From assembly GCA_947488295.1 (NCBI GenBank), contig CANKYU010000001.1:682001-746000 (forward strand): a DNA stretch of 64,000 nucleotides. The letters run 5' to 3'. The notes beneath the pieces were generated by a model. That model saw nothing but the letters and a program-made list of their open reading frames with translations. It searched no databases and was not told the origin of the DNA. The position numbers were made by a program, and so were the translations under genes. How positions within the stretch are numbered: position 1 is the first letter of the stretch; each line of letters starts with the position of its first letter. This DNA comes from an uncultured Anderseniella sp. Lineage in GTDB: Bacteria; Pseudomonadota; Alphaproteobacteria; Rhizobiales; Aestuariivirgaceae. Below, piece after piece: positions 36,587 to 44,837 of the stretch.

Positions 36587-37606
36587 CTAACTCCGGCCCC
36601 GGCCCGGAGGTGCACCGACACGCGCCAGCATGCGCTTGATTTCAGCGCTTTGTTCAGACTGCTGCTGGGCCCACTGACGCACCACCTTCTGCTCTTCGCG
36701 CATCTGCTGCACAAGCCCATGAACCGCGCCTGCGAGCTGTTCCATGGATTCTGCGTTCTGCGGGGCGGCGCCATTGCTTTGCACAGCAGTTTCCAGTGTG
36801 CGGTTGATGCGATCCATGCCTGAACGCAGCGTCGACATTTCAGCCTGGATGTGCGGCGGCATATCAACGGCACTGGCATATTCGCCGGCATCGATGTCGG
36901 TCAGTGTGGCGAGCCAGTCCTCCAGGTCGTTGTAGAAGCGGTTCTGCGCCTGGCTGGCCTGCAGCTCAAGGAACCCGAGTACCAGGGAGCCTGCAAGGCC
37001 GAACAGGGATGACGAAAAAGACGTGCCCATGCCGGCAAGCGGCGCCTCGAGACCGGCCTTGAGTTCTTCGAACACGGTGCCGGACTGGGCTGTTGAAATA
37101 TTGAGCGAGCGGATGGTTTCACCGACCGCTGAAACAGTTTGCAACAGGCCCCAGAACGTACCGAGCAGCCCGAGAAAAATCAGCAATCCAATCATGTAGC
37201 GCGAAATATCGCGGGCCTCATCCAGGCGCGAGGCGAGTGAATCGAGCAATGATCGCAAGGTGATCGGCGACAGGATGGTGAGGCCTTCACGATCGCGAAG
37301 CTGGGCTGCCATCGGCGCCAGCAGACGCGGCAGATGCGGAATTTCCAGACCGGGGTCGGCGATGCGGAAGCTGTTGACCCAGTTCACTTCCGGCCACAGG
37401 CGAAACACCATCCGGAATGTGTACGCAATGCCCAGCAGCAGAACCACGACAATGAGGCCATTGAGGCCGGGGTTGGCCATGAAGGCAACCTGGATATTGG
37501 GAAACAGAACGGCCGAGCCGATGCAGATAAGGATGGTGAAAACCGCCATGCGCACGAGATATACCCGCGGCAGTTCCAAGACTTTCAGATGATCCGATGC
37601 CAGCAT
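36587..37606 (-). CDS. MotA/TolQ/ExbB proton-channel family protein
   Basis: A 339-residue membrane protein with two early helices (VFTILICIGSAVLFPN, GLIVVVLLLGIAYTF). A MotA/TolQ-like core follows: YMIGLLIFLGLLGTFWGLLQTVSAV, then GMGTSFSSSLFGLAGSLVLGFLEL. The C-terminus is a coiled coil. It probably forms a proton-driven stator with the MotB-like protein encoded 3 bp downstream. No flagellar genes nearby. Confidence 0.88.
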   Translation of the reverse strand: MLASDHLKVLELPRVYLVRMAVFTILICIGSAVLFPNIQVAFMANPGLNGLIVVVLLLGIAYTFRMVFRLWPEVNWVNSFRIADPGLEIPHLPRLLAPMAAQLRDREGLTILSPITLRSLLDSLASRLDEARDISRYMIGLLIFLGLLGTFWGLLQTVSAVGETIRSLNISTAQSGTVFEELKAGLEAPLAGMGTSFSSSLFGLAGSLVLGFLELQASQAQNRFYNDLEDWLATLTDIDAGEYASAVDMPPHIQAEMSTLRSGMDRINRTLETAVQSNGAAPQNAESMEQLAGAVHGLVQQMREEQKVVRQWAQQQSEQSAEIKRMLARVGAPPGRGRS

Positions 37607-37707
37607 GCCGATCTCATGTCCTTCCCGAGCACAAATTTATCCGCAGTGTAGCCAAAGATTCAACCTTGTCACGTCTCTAGATCGCGATGTTTTTGGTTTG
37701 ATCAACC

Positions 37708-37775
37708 AAAACTCATAAACCTGATCGCCTTCATGGTGATCGAGCAACTCCTCGGGTTTGATTGACCCCATGTTG
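37708..37775. repeat. Dispersed 68-bp intergenic repeat, copy B
   Basis: Partner of 32823-32890: same length, conserved ends, central palindrome degenerate (GGGTTTGATTGACCCC). It lies in the 397-bp gap between the MotA-like and IMPase genes. Confidence 0.5.
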
Positions 37776-37842
37776 TGGTATACCGAATCACGTTCTGAAA
37801 GCTTCTCGAGCATACTCTATCGCGTTGCTGTTGCGTTTGTTT

Positions 37843-37938
37843 CCGCAAATTCATCCGCAAATTCATCCGCAAATTCATCCGCAAATTCATCCGCAAATTC
37901 ATCCGCAAATTCATCCGCAAATTCATCTGCAACTTCAG
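37843..37938. repeat. 12-bp tandem repeat (7 perfect copies plus a degenerate one)
   Basis: The unit CCGCAAATTCAT repeats seven times without change at 37843-37926, with an imperfect eighth copy to 37938. Since 12 is a multiple of three, the array stays open in several frames on both strands. The repetitive peptides it would encode (SANS, IHPQ, MNLR) have no gene-like start or flanks, so I treat it as a minisatellite rather than a gene. Confidence 0.95.
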
Positions 37939-38003
37939 GCAGACATGCTGCATCCGAAGGGGTCGACGATAGTTGACGCGTGTGGAGGTTTTGCGGCGCT
38001 TTC

Positions 38004-38804
38004 CTACTCGCTGGAGCGAGCAGCCCGGATACAGGCTTTCATCTCGACCTGCATGTGTTCGTTGCCGGCCATGATGTCACCTGTGGTCATGACTTCAGGG
38101 CCACCGTCGATGTCGGCGGCGAAACCGCCGGCTTCGCGCACCATGACGATGCCGGCGCAGATATCCCATGGCTGCAGCCCACGTTCCCAATAGCCGTCGA
38201 GGCGGCCGGCTGCGACCCATGCAAGGTCAAGCGATGCGGTTCCGGCCCGGCGGATGCCCGCTGCCTTGGCCTGCATGTGGGCAAGTTCACGGCGAAACTC
38301 GGCATGATCACCGCGGCCACGGTGCGGAATTCCGCAGGCGATGACGGCGTCCGAGATATCGCGACGACCGGACACGCGCAAGCGGCGGTCGTTCAGATAG
38401 GCGCCGCCGCCGCGTTCTGCAGCAAAAAGCTCGTCGGTGATCGGGTTGTAGATAACACCTGCAACCGGTTCGCCATTTCGGGTCAGGCCGATCGAAACCG
38501 CAAAATGCGGGATGCCGTGAATGAAGTTTGTGGTGCCGTCAATCGGATCCACCACCCAGACATGCTGGCCGTCGCTACCTGCAACCTCGCCGCCTTCCTC
38601 CAGTTGAAACCCCCATTTCGGACGGGCTTTTTTCAGTTCTTCAACAATTACTTTTTCAGCCTTGCGATCAGCGCGTGTGACAAAATCGGCCGGGCCTTTC
38701 TGTGACACCTGAAGATTTTCGACTTCACCGAAATCGCGTGAAACGGCACGTGCCGCCTTGCGGGCGGCACCGGTCATGACGGTAATGAGGGGGGAAGCTG
38801 GCAT
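38004..38804 (-). CDS. suhB: Inositol monophosphatase family protein (SuhB-like)
   Basis: A 266-residue Mg-dependent phosphatase with metal motifs EEGGEV (variant), WVVDPIDGTTNFIHG and the C-terminal QPWDICAGIVMVREAGG. Length normal. It lies 9 bp downstream of efp in the same operon, a usual Hyphomicrobiales pairing. Could act on inositol phosphate, fructose-1,6-bisphosphate or a related sugar phosphate. Confidence 0.93.
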   Translation of the reverse strand: MPASPLITVMTGAARKAARAVSRDFGEVENLQVSQKGPADFVTRADRKAEKVIVEELKKARPKWGFQLEEGGEVAGSDGQHVWVVDPIDGTTNFIHGIPHFAVSIGLTRNGEPVAGVIYNPITDELFAAERGGGAYLNDRRLRVSGRRDISDAVIACGIPHRGRGDHAEFRRELAHMQAKAAGIRRAGTASLDLAWVAAGRLDGYWERGLQPWDICAGIVMVREAGGFAADIDGGPEVMTTGDIMAGNEHMQVEMKACIRAARSSE

Positions 38805-38813
38805 AATCCGGTC

Positions 38814-39383
38814 TTAGCCTTCAGATGCGCGGCGAACGTAGGTCACCTCATTGGTGTCGACGATGATCTTTTCACCGGTCGCGATGAACGGGGGCACCAT
38901 GACCTTGAGGCCGTTTTCCAGCAAGGCCGGCTTGTAGGAAGACGACGCGGTCTGTCCCTTTACGACGGCATCAGCTTCGGTGATTTCGAGGGTTACATAG
39001 TCGGGAAGCGAAATACCCAGCGGTTTTTCCTCATAGGTTTCCACGGTGACCGTCATGCCATCCTGCAGGAACGCGGTGCGTTCGCCGACAAACTCTTCCG
39101 GCAGTTCGATCTGCTCATAGGTTTCATTGTCCATGAACACGAGCATGTCGCCCTGCTGATACAGGAACTGGAAATCCTTCTGCTCCAGACGTACCTTCTC
39201 AACGGTTTCTGACGACCTGAAGCGCTCGTTCAGCTTGGTGCCGTTGACGATGCCTTTCATCTCGACCTGGGCAAAGGCACCGCCCTTGCCGGGTTTTACG
39301 TGGCCGACCTTGACCGCAATATAGAGGTCTCCGTTGTGCAGAAGCACATTGCCGGGCTTGATTTCATTGCCATTGATTTTCAT
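38814..39383 (-). CDS. efp: Translation elongation factor P
   Basis: A 189-residue EF-P with the three-barrel layout. The tip loop [10 protein letters not shown] carries the modifiable Lys34 position. The C-terminal signature is [23 protein letters not shown]. It relieves ribosome stalling at polyproline. No EpmA/EpmB genes in the window. Confidence 0.97.
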   Translation of the reverse strand: MKINGNEIKPGNVLLHNGDLYIAVKVGHVKPGKGGAFAQVEMKGIVNGTKLNERFRSSETVEKVRLEQKDFQFLYQQGDMLVFMDNETYEQIELPEEFVGERTAFLQDGMTVTVETYEEKPLGISLPDYVTLEITEADAVVKGQTASSSYKPALLENGLKVMVPPFIATGEKIIVDTNEVTYVRRASEG

Positions 39384-39571
39384 TCGAGATACCTGGAGTT
39401 TTCAAAGAACGCGGATGCCGACGACTGTTCACGCCGTCTTGTTGGCCGGGGTTTAGCAGGGCTGGCCGGTAATGGGTAGCGGAAAGTGGCAGTTATAATT
39501 GACGCGGGCACTTCAAGTCGCGATTGTGCGGGCCATAGAGTCAACTCACCCGAGCCCGGAGCGCCGCCTGC

Positions 39572-40699
39572 ATGCCTGTCATTTCGTTTCTGTCCACCAC
39601 CCATTTTGATCACGGTGCCATCTCGCAATTGCAGAAATCGCTGGATCGCAACAATATCAAGCGACCCCTGATTGCCACCGACAAGGGCATAGTTGCTGCC
39701 GGTATTCTGGATACGGTTGCCGGTGCGATGGGCGATGGCGCAGCCGCTCCGGTGTTTGATGACACGCCGGGAAATCCTACGGAGCGCGCGGTCATGGCGG
39801 CATTGGCAGTCTATGAGGCAGAAGGCTGTGACGGCGTGATCGCGCTCGGCGGCGGCTCCGCGATGGATCTGGGCAAGACGGTGGCACTGCTGGCTGGCTC
39901 CGGCGGACCGTTGAGCCAGTTTGACCCGCTGCAGGGCGGCAACAAGCTGGTCAGCAAAATGGCACCGGTGATTGCCATCCCGACCACGTCGGGCACCGGT
40001 TCCGAAGTGTCGCTGGGCATGGTCATCATCATGGAAGACGGTCGCAAACTGACCTTCGGCAATCCGAAGTTCATCCCCACAGTGGCCATATGTGATCCGG
40101 AGCTGACGCTGGGCCTGCCGCCGATGCTGACGGCGGCGACCGGCATGGATGCCATTACCCACTGCATCGAGGCGTTTCTGACCCCGACGGTCAACCCGCC
40201 GGCAGACGGGGTCGGGCTGGACGGGCTGTGGCGCGGATGGCGCAACCTTGCCAAAGCGGTCAAGGACGGCTCAGACAAGGATGCCCGCTGGGAAATGATG
40301 ATGGCATCGACCGAAGGCGCACACGCGTTCACCATGGGGCTGGGCGCGGTACATGCCATGAGCCATGCCATCGGGAGGCGTGAAGATTTACGCCTGCATC
40401 ATGGCACGCTGAATGCAGTTATCCTGCCGGCAGTGCTGCGCTTCAATGAACCGGGCTGTGAGGACAAATATGACCGTCTGCGTACGACGATGGGGCTTGC
40501 TTCCGGGGCTGATCTGGCAGCGGCTATCGAGGAACTGAATGCAGATATCGGGCTGCCGTCCGGTCTGGGCGCCATGGGGGTGAGCGAAGACATGATCGAG
40601 GATTTCGTGCCGCACGCCCTGGCTGACCTTGCCCATCGCACCAACCCGCGCGAAGCGTCAGCGGAAGACTACGCCGCCTTGTTCCGGGAGGCGATGTAA
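39572..40699 (+). CDS. Iron-containing alcohol dehydrogenase
   Basis: A 375-residue group III dehydrogenase. It has the NAD(P)-binding GVIALGGGSAMDLGKTV near 88-104 and IPTTSGTGSEVS. Metal ligands fall in CDPELT (not ligand itself), MDAITHCIEAF, AVHAMSHAIG and LRLHHGTLNAVILP. Oxidises primary or hydroxy-acid-type alcohols; substrate unknown. It starts an accessory cluster placed between efp and the Sel1 gene, in a spot normally occupied by the conserved block. Confidence 0.93.
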   Translation: MPVISFLSTTHFDHGAISQLQKSLDRNNIKRPLIATDKGIVAAGILDTVAGAMGDGAAAPVFDDTPGNPTERAVMAALAVYEAEGCDGVIALGGGSAMDLGKTVALLAGSGGPLSQFDPLQGGNKLVSKMAPVIAIPTTSGTGSEVSLGMVIIMEDGRKLTFGNPKFIPTVAICDPELTLGLPPMLTAATGMDAITHCIEAFLTPTVNPPADGVGLDGLWRGWRNLAKAVKDGSDKDARWEMMMASTEGAHAFTMGLGAVHAMSHAIGRREDLRLHHGTLNAVILPAVLRFNEPGCEDKYDRLRTTMGLASGADLAAAIEELNADIGLPSGLGAMGVSEDMIEDFVPHALADLAHRTNPREASAEDYAALFREAM

Positions 40700-40703
40700 G
40701 CGC

Positions 40704-41051
40704 GTGAGATTTGACGAAGCCCGGATAAGATCTGCATTGGCCAAGGCGTGGTCCCTGGAAACAGCAAAACAATGGACACCGGACACACCGGCTGCGGGAC
40801 AATGCAATGTCACCACAGTGGTTGTGCATGACCTGTTTGGTGGAGAGATTCTCAGGACGAGCCTGCCGGGTTATGACGTCGATCATTATTACAGCCGGAT
40901 TGACGGCACGGTCGTGGACCTGACCGACAGCCAGTTTCCAGCGCCGGTCAGTTACGATGACGAACTGGCAAGCCGTGCGGACGCGATGCAGTGTGTCCTG
41001 GATTCGGAGTATAATATACTGCGTGCCGCATTGCTGGCTCATCTGAAATAG
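40704..41051 (+). CDS. YunG-like protein
   Basis: A 115-residue protein starting at GTG 40704, 4 bp after the dehydrogenase stop. The core GQCNVTTVVVHDLFGGEILR, followed by DHYYSRIDGTVVDLTDSQF, matches the YunG pattern (GQC..., GGEIL, HYY..IDG...DLT..QF). The invariant Cys and His suggest a papain-like fold, which is an inference. Function unknown. Likely co-transcribed with the dehydrogenase. Confidence 0.75.
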   Translation: MRFDEARIRSALAKAWSLETAKQWTPDTPAAGQCNVTTVVVHDLFGGEILRTSLPGYDVDHYYSRIDGTVVDLTDSQFPAPVSYDDELASRADAMQCVLDSEYNILRAALLAHLK

Positions 41052-41079
41052 TGCCGTAACCGGCGCCGGGAATTGAAAT

Positions 41080-41841
41080 TCAACCGGCCATCAGATTGCG
41101 CACTGCTCCTATCAGCAACGAACAGCCGATGATGAGAAGACCGATGAAGAACAGTTTGCGGAACTGGTCTTCGGATATGGACGACCGATAACGCCTGCCG
41201 AGCCATAATCCGAAGAAGGCCGGGATCAGGGCAATGATTGAAATCGTTGTCAGCTCACCGGTCATCAGCGAGCGGCTGGTGAGGGAAACCGCCAGTGTCG
41301 TGGAGATGGTTACAAACGTCACGCCAAGCGCCTGGACCAGCATGTCGCGATGCATGCCGAGCGCCTGCAGAAAAAGGATACCGGGCACGATGAAGTTGCC
41401 TGTCATGCCGAACATCAGTCCACCCAGTGCCGAACAGATCACCGACCACACCGTCTCACGCTCCGGCGCAGGCGCAGGTATGCGGAAACCTGTGAACGAG
41501 ATCAGTGAGTTGACGATCAGGATGATGCCGAGCATGGCCACCATGTAGTCGGACCGTGCTGCTGCCAGCACCTGGATCCCCGCCCAGACGCCGATGATGG
41601 CGGTAAGCAGAAACGGCCAGAAACGCGCGATGATCTCCCTCAGATGCGGCCCTGTCAGGGCCTGCCAGAGGTTTGTGACTATCAGTGGGATGACGATCAC
41701 GGAGAGGCTGGTTTTCAGACCGAGCGGCAGTGTCAGCACGGCCAATGTCACCGTGGGCAGACCAAGGCCGATAGTGCCCTTGACGAAACCGGCGGCAACA
41801 AAGGTAACGGCTATCAGCGCCAGTATCTCAGGGGTCCACAT
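41080..41841 (-). CDS. TauE/SafE family permease
   Basis: A 253-residue membrane protein with about eight helices and the family's glycine-rich N-terminal helix (VTFVAAGFVKGTIGLGLPTV) and ALGGLMFGMTGNFIVPGILF repeat. Members move sulfite, sulfoacetate or other organic anions. The ATG at 41841 is preferred; an upstream in-frame start at 41898 adds 19 residues. Lies in the accessory cluster near the GrdB-like gene. Confidence 0.88.
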   Translation of the reverse strand: MWTPEILALIAVTFVAAGFVKGTIGLGLPTVTLAVLTLPLGLKTSLSVIVIPLIVTNLWQALTGPHLREIIARFWPFLLTAIIGVWAGIQVLAAARSDYMVAMLGIILIVNSLISFTGFRIPAPAPERETVWSVICSALGGLMFGMTGNFIVPGILFLQALGMHRDMLVQALGVTFVTISTTLAVSLTSRSLMTGELTTISIIALIPAFFGLWLGRRYRSSISEDQFRKLFFIGLLIIGCSLLIGAVRNLMAG

Positions 41842-41941
41842 GAGGCAACCAAGTAGCAGCGTGCTCGTGTATTGGCCAGCGGGTTTGGCGGGACGCATAA
41901 CACGCAGTCTGCCTGCGCATGGCGGGGTGGGTGTGATGGAG

Positions 41942-42279
41942 AAGTTGTTGCTCTAAGTGATACCGCTCACGCAAGCAGCCTGCGGCTGCGCATTTCTAGT
42001 GATCGAACAGCTTGTCCTCGCTTCGCTCGGGCCGTTCTCCGACCCTGAATGACTGTTTTTACTTTCGTCATTCCCGCGAAAGTGGGAATCTATACTTGAC
42101 CGGATACACCGTACTTGCTGGCATTAGATCTCCGTTTTCACGGGGATGACGACGGTGTTGAACTACCTCCGAGGCACTTTAGTGCCGAGGCAAGGCCGAC
42201 TGGCCGCCGCACGAAGTGCGCCCTAGCGGAGCGCAGCCGAAGGCTGCTGGCGTGAGCGGAATAAACTTCAAAGCATGAG
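41942..42279. repeat. Gene-free region rich in short palindromes
   Basis: The stretch contains ATTCCCGCGAAAGTGGGAAT (42070-42089), a hairpin of the type seen in proteobacterial intergenic repeat elements, and GGCACTTTAGTGCC (42173-42186). Flanking text (CTTCGCTCGG, GAAGTGCGCCC, GAAGGCTGC) looks like repeat-element debris. No gene is supported here. Confidence 0.45.
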
Positions 42280-43158
42280 CTACGCCTTGACCGCCTGCTT
42301 GGCCGCATCAAATTCCGCGCGTCGTCGGGCCAGGTCTTCAGGTGAAAATTTCGCCGGGTTGGAATAGTCGTCTTTCCAGCTGTCGTCGCCTGCTTTCCAT
42401 TCCAGCGGAGATACAAGTGTGGTGCGCGGGCGTGACACTATTTCGAGGGCGCTCAGGGCAAGGCCAAGGGTGAACTGCTGGCTTTCCTCGTCAAATGGTC
42501 TGCCGGCAGCGTTGCCAAGCGGAAAATCCGAAAATACAAATCGCGGCACGCCGCAATGTTCGACGATGTCCTTTGCACACCCCATGATGACGGTGGCGAT
42601 GCCGGCAGCTTCAAGATGGCGCGCGGCCAGCGAAACCGACTGATGGCATACCGGGCAGTTGGCAACGAGGATGGCCGCCTGTGTGCCTTCGCCGGCCAGT
42701 GCCTCCAGCAGGACAGGCGCGTCCTTTTCGATATTCATGCGCTGCGACCTGTTGGTCGGAAATCCGTAAACCTGTGTCGTCAGGGACCCGATACGGCCTG
42801 ATTGTTCGGCCTGCTTCAGGGCATCCAGGGGAAACCAGGTGCGCGGATCTTCAGCCCTGGTGTGGAGGCGGTCATAGGCAATGTGGGAAATGCGCACGTC
42901 AGGAGCAGGGCTGACAGGGTGGGACCATACATCGTGAAACTTTGCTGCCCCGTTGTAAGCCGCACCGGGGCCCTGATCGCCCGCTTCGGGGTTGAACAGT
43001 GCAGCGGTTGTTACCAGCGCGATCCGTGACTTGGTGATTGGGCGGCCAAGACCCGAAAACGGTACATCTTCGTTATGTGCCCATTCATAAGGGTTGCCGT
43101 AACCCAGAGCCAGATACCAGTCACGCGTACGCTGCATGTAGGCAAGGGGGTCAGCCAT
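42280..43158 (-). CDS. GrdB-like (glycine/sarcosine/betaine reductase component B-type) protein
   Basis: A 292-residue protein of the group annotated as glycine/sarcosine/betaine reductase selenoprotein B family. It shows RIALVTTAALFNP near 45-57 and SHIAYDRLH. The redox-like motif ANCPVCHQSVSLAARHLEAAG (Cys168, Cys171) and VIMGCAKDIVEHCGVPRF follow. No in-frame TGA selenocysteine occurs, so it is not a classic GrdB. The real start is ATG 43158, which overlaps the end of the Sel1 gene by 8 bp, implying coupling. Function in aerobic bacteria is unknown. Confidence 0.75.
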   Translation of the reverse strand: MADPLAYMQRTRDWYLALGYGNPYEWAHNEDVPFSGLGRPITKSRIALVTTAALFNPEAGDQGPGAAYNGAAKFHDVWSHPVSPAPDVRISHIAYDRLHTRAEDPRTWFPLDALKQAEQSGRIGSLTTQVYGFPTNRSQRMNIEKDAPVLLEALAGEGTQAAILVANCPVCHQSVSLAARHLEAAGIATVIMGCAKDIVEHCGVPRFVFSDFPLGNAAGRPFDEESQQFTLGLALSALEIVSRPRTTLVSPLEWKAGDDSWKDDYSNPAKFSPEDLARRRAEFDAAKQAVKA

Positions 43159-44119
43159 TGCGGTCGGTCTTGCCATCGGTTGCATTGAGGCGTTTGTTCT
43201 TGAGGTCTTCGGCAAACACCCGGGCCCGGCGTTCTGCATCACCCAGTTGCGGTGACGACAGGTTGGACATCATCACATCAAGATCAGCATCGGTCAGGCC
43301 TGCCTGCCTGGCCAGGGTGTAGTACTTGGCGGCCTCGACGCGGTCCTTCTTCATGCCGCGCCCGGCAGCCAATATCCGGGCGATGAACAATTGCGCGTCC
43401 GAATTGCCGGCATTGGCCGCCACCAGCAGCCATTGCGCGCCGATCTTGTAATCCTTGCGCAGGCCGGCATCGCCGCCATACACCATCAGGCCATAATCGA
43501 GCGCTGCTTGTGGCAAGCCCTGCACCGCTGCCTTTTGAAACCAGATACCCGCTGTTATCAGGTTCTTGTCGACGCCGTCGCCGTTCACATACAGCAGGCC
43601 GAGATTGTACTGAGCCTGGGCAAGGCCTGCGTCGGCGGCCTTGCGAATGTTCCTGGCGGCCAGAACGGGGTCGGCCAGAACACCATTGCCCTGATAATAT
43701 ATCAGACCCAGTTCATTGCTGGCCTTCATGTGACCGGCGGCAGCGGCTTTGGACAACCATTTGCGTGCCTTGGCCGGGTCTGCGGCGCCTGCCTGCCCGG
43801 TCAGGTTCAACATGCCGATCCGGTACATGGCGCCGGTGTGATCCTGGGCGGCAGCCATTTCATACCATTGCAGCGCGTTGGCCATGTCGATCTTCCGGCC
43901 GTGACCAAGCTCGTACATCTCGCCCAGCATGAGCTGTGCCTTGACATCACCCTTGGTTGCCAGCGGAACGGCGATCTCATAGGCAGCGGGATAATTCTCG
44001 TCAGAGTAAAGGGCTGCTGCCTCCTTGAATGTTGGGGCGAGCTTGCCGGTCTGGGCGTCTGCATCTGCAACCGGGAAGGTCAGCAAAGCTACGAGCAGTG
44101 CGGAATGGAACAGTTTCAT
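43151..44119 (-). CDS. Exported Sel1-repeat protein
   Basis: A 322-residue protein with a signal peptide (MKLFHSALLVALLTFPVADADA) and about six Sel1/TPR-like repeats (examples AQLMLGEMYELGHG, AMYRIGMLNLTG, ASNELGLIYYQGNG, AQYNLGLLYVNGDG). These form a protein-interaction solenoid in the periplasm. The start at 44119 overlaps the end of the ThiE-like gene by 4 bp. Position next to the ThiE-like gene is conserved in Hyphomicrobiales. Confidence 0.88.
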   Translation of the reverse strand: MKLFHSALLVALLTFPVADADAQTGKLAPTFKEAAALYSDENYPAAYEIAVPLATKGDVKAQLMLGEMYELGHGRKIDMANALQWYEMAAAQDHTGAMYRIGMLNLTGQAGAADPAKARKWLSKAAAAGHMKASNELGLIYYQGNGVLADPVLAARNIRKAADAGLAQAQYNLGLLYVNGDGVDKNLITAGIWFQKAAVQGLPQAALDYGLMVYGGDAGLRKDYKIGAQWLLVAANAGNSDAQLFIARILAAGRGMKKDRVEAAKYYTLARQAGLTDADLDVMMSNLSSPQLGDAERRARVFAEDLKNKRLNATDGKTDRNG

Positions 44120-44724
44120 GCGGCGCTCCTGTTGCCGGCAGCGGTCAGTTTGCCGGCAAGCCGTGCTGCTTCGTCTGCAGAACTCCACATGGCAGACGGC
44201 GGCATGACAAAATCTGCGCCTGCTGCTATCGCGTCCAGGCAGGCAGCCTCGTCAGGCGCTGCCAGACCAACGCACGGCACTTCAAACAGCGGCACCCACC
44301 AGGTGAGCAGATCAACGCCTGCAGGCGAAGCCAGATCGAAGGCGATGTAGTCGATGTCGGTCTCACCGGCCTCCATGGCGGCGTGGCGTGAACCGGATGC
44401 AACAAGTCCGACGCTGGCATTGCGCCCCAGTGTCTTGTGGGCGGCTACCGCATCTTCAACACCGGTGGTGACATGAATGCCGTCGGCCTTTTCATAAGCC
44501 GCAAACCGGCTGTCATCGGTGATCAGGACGGCAATATCTGCTTGCTGTGCGATTGGCATGACCTTGTCCGTTAGCGCCTTGTCGGCCGGTAAAACCAGGC
44601 AGGCAACGTCACCGGCACCTGCTGCAGCCGTCAGGCCAGCCGCGATGATGTCTGCATCCATGTCAGAAGGTGGCATCAGGAAAAGGCGGCAGTTGGGCAG
44701 ATCTTCGGCAGGCTGCGTGTTCAT
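44116..44724 (-). CDS. Thiamine-phosphate-synthase-like (ThiE-fold) protein
   Basis: A 202-residue TIM-barrel protein resembling ThiE, with ADIAVLITDDSRFAAYEKADGIHVTTG and GASVGLV-like segments (NASVGLVASGSRHAAMEA). ThiE's strict catalytic motifs are not all obvious, so thiamine synthesis is uncertain; many such rhizobial paralogues lie in this conserved spot outside thi operons. The ATG at 44724 gives a normal length; the frame extends to 44793. No TPP riboswitch seen upstream. Confidence 0.75.
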   Translation of the reverse strand: MNTQPAEDLPNCRLFLMPPSDMDADIIAAGLTAAAGAGDVACLVLPADKALTDKVMPIAQQADIAVLITDDSRFAAYEKADGIHVTTGVEDAVAAHKTLGRNASVGLVASGSRHAAMEAGETDIDYIAFDLASPAGVDLLTWWVPLFEVPCVGLAAPDEAACLDAIAAGADFVMPPSAMWSSADEAARLAGKLTAAGNRSAA

Positions 44725-44837
44725 GGGGCGAATCAATTCTGCAAAAGTGGATGTGTTGGGAACCAGTGATAGCTTGAATGCAGGAGCAAGCAAATGGCGA
44801 TAGAGTTCAGCATCAACGGACCTGCCTTTACCCAGGC

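Noticed and set aside
37843..37938. Possible CRISPR array
   Set aside because: Units are 12 bp and directly abutting, with no spacers and no cas genes nearby.
37702..38193. Repetitive open frames over the 12-bp tandem array (SANS, IHPQ and MNLR repeats)
   Set aside because: They are open only because the unit is a multiple of three; none has a ribosome-binding site or non-repetitive domain.
41942..42279. Insertion sequence
   Set aside because: No transposase frame or terminal inverted repeats, only short palindromes.
44725..44837. TPP riboswitch ahead of the ThiE-like gene
   Set aside because: No conserved CUGAGA/thi-box sequence found in the gap.
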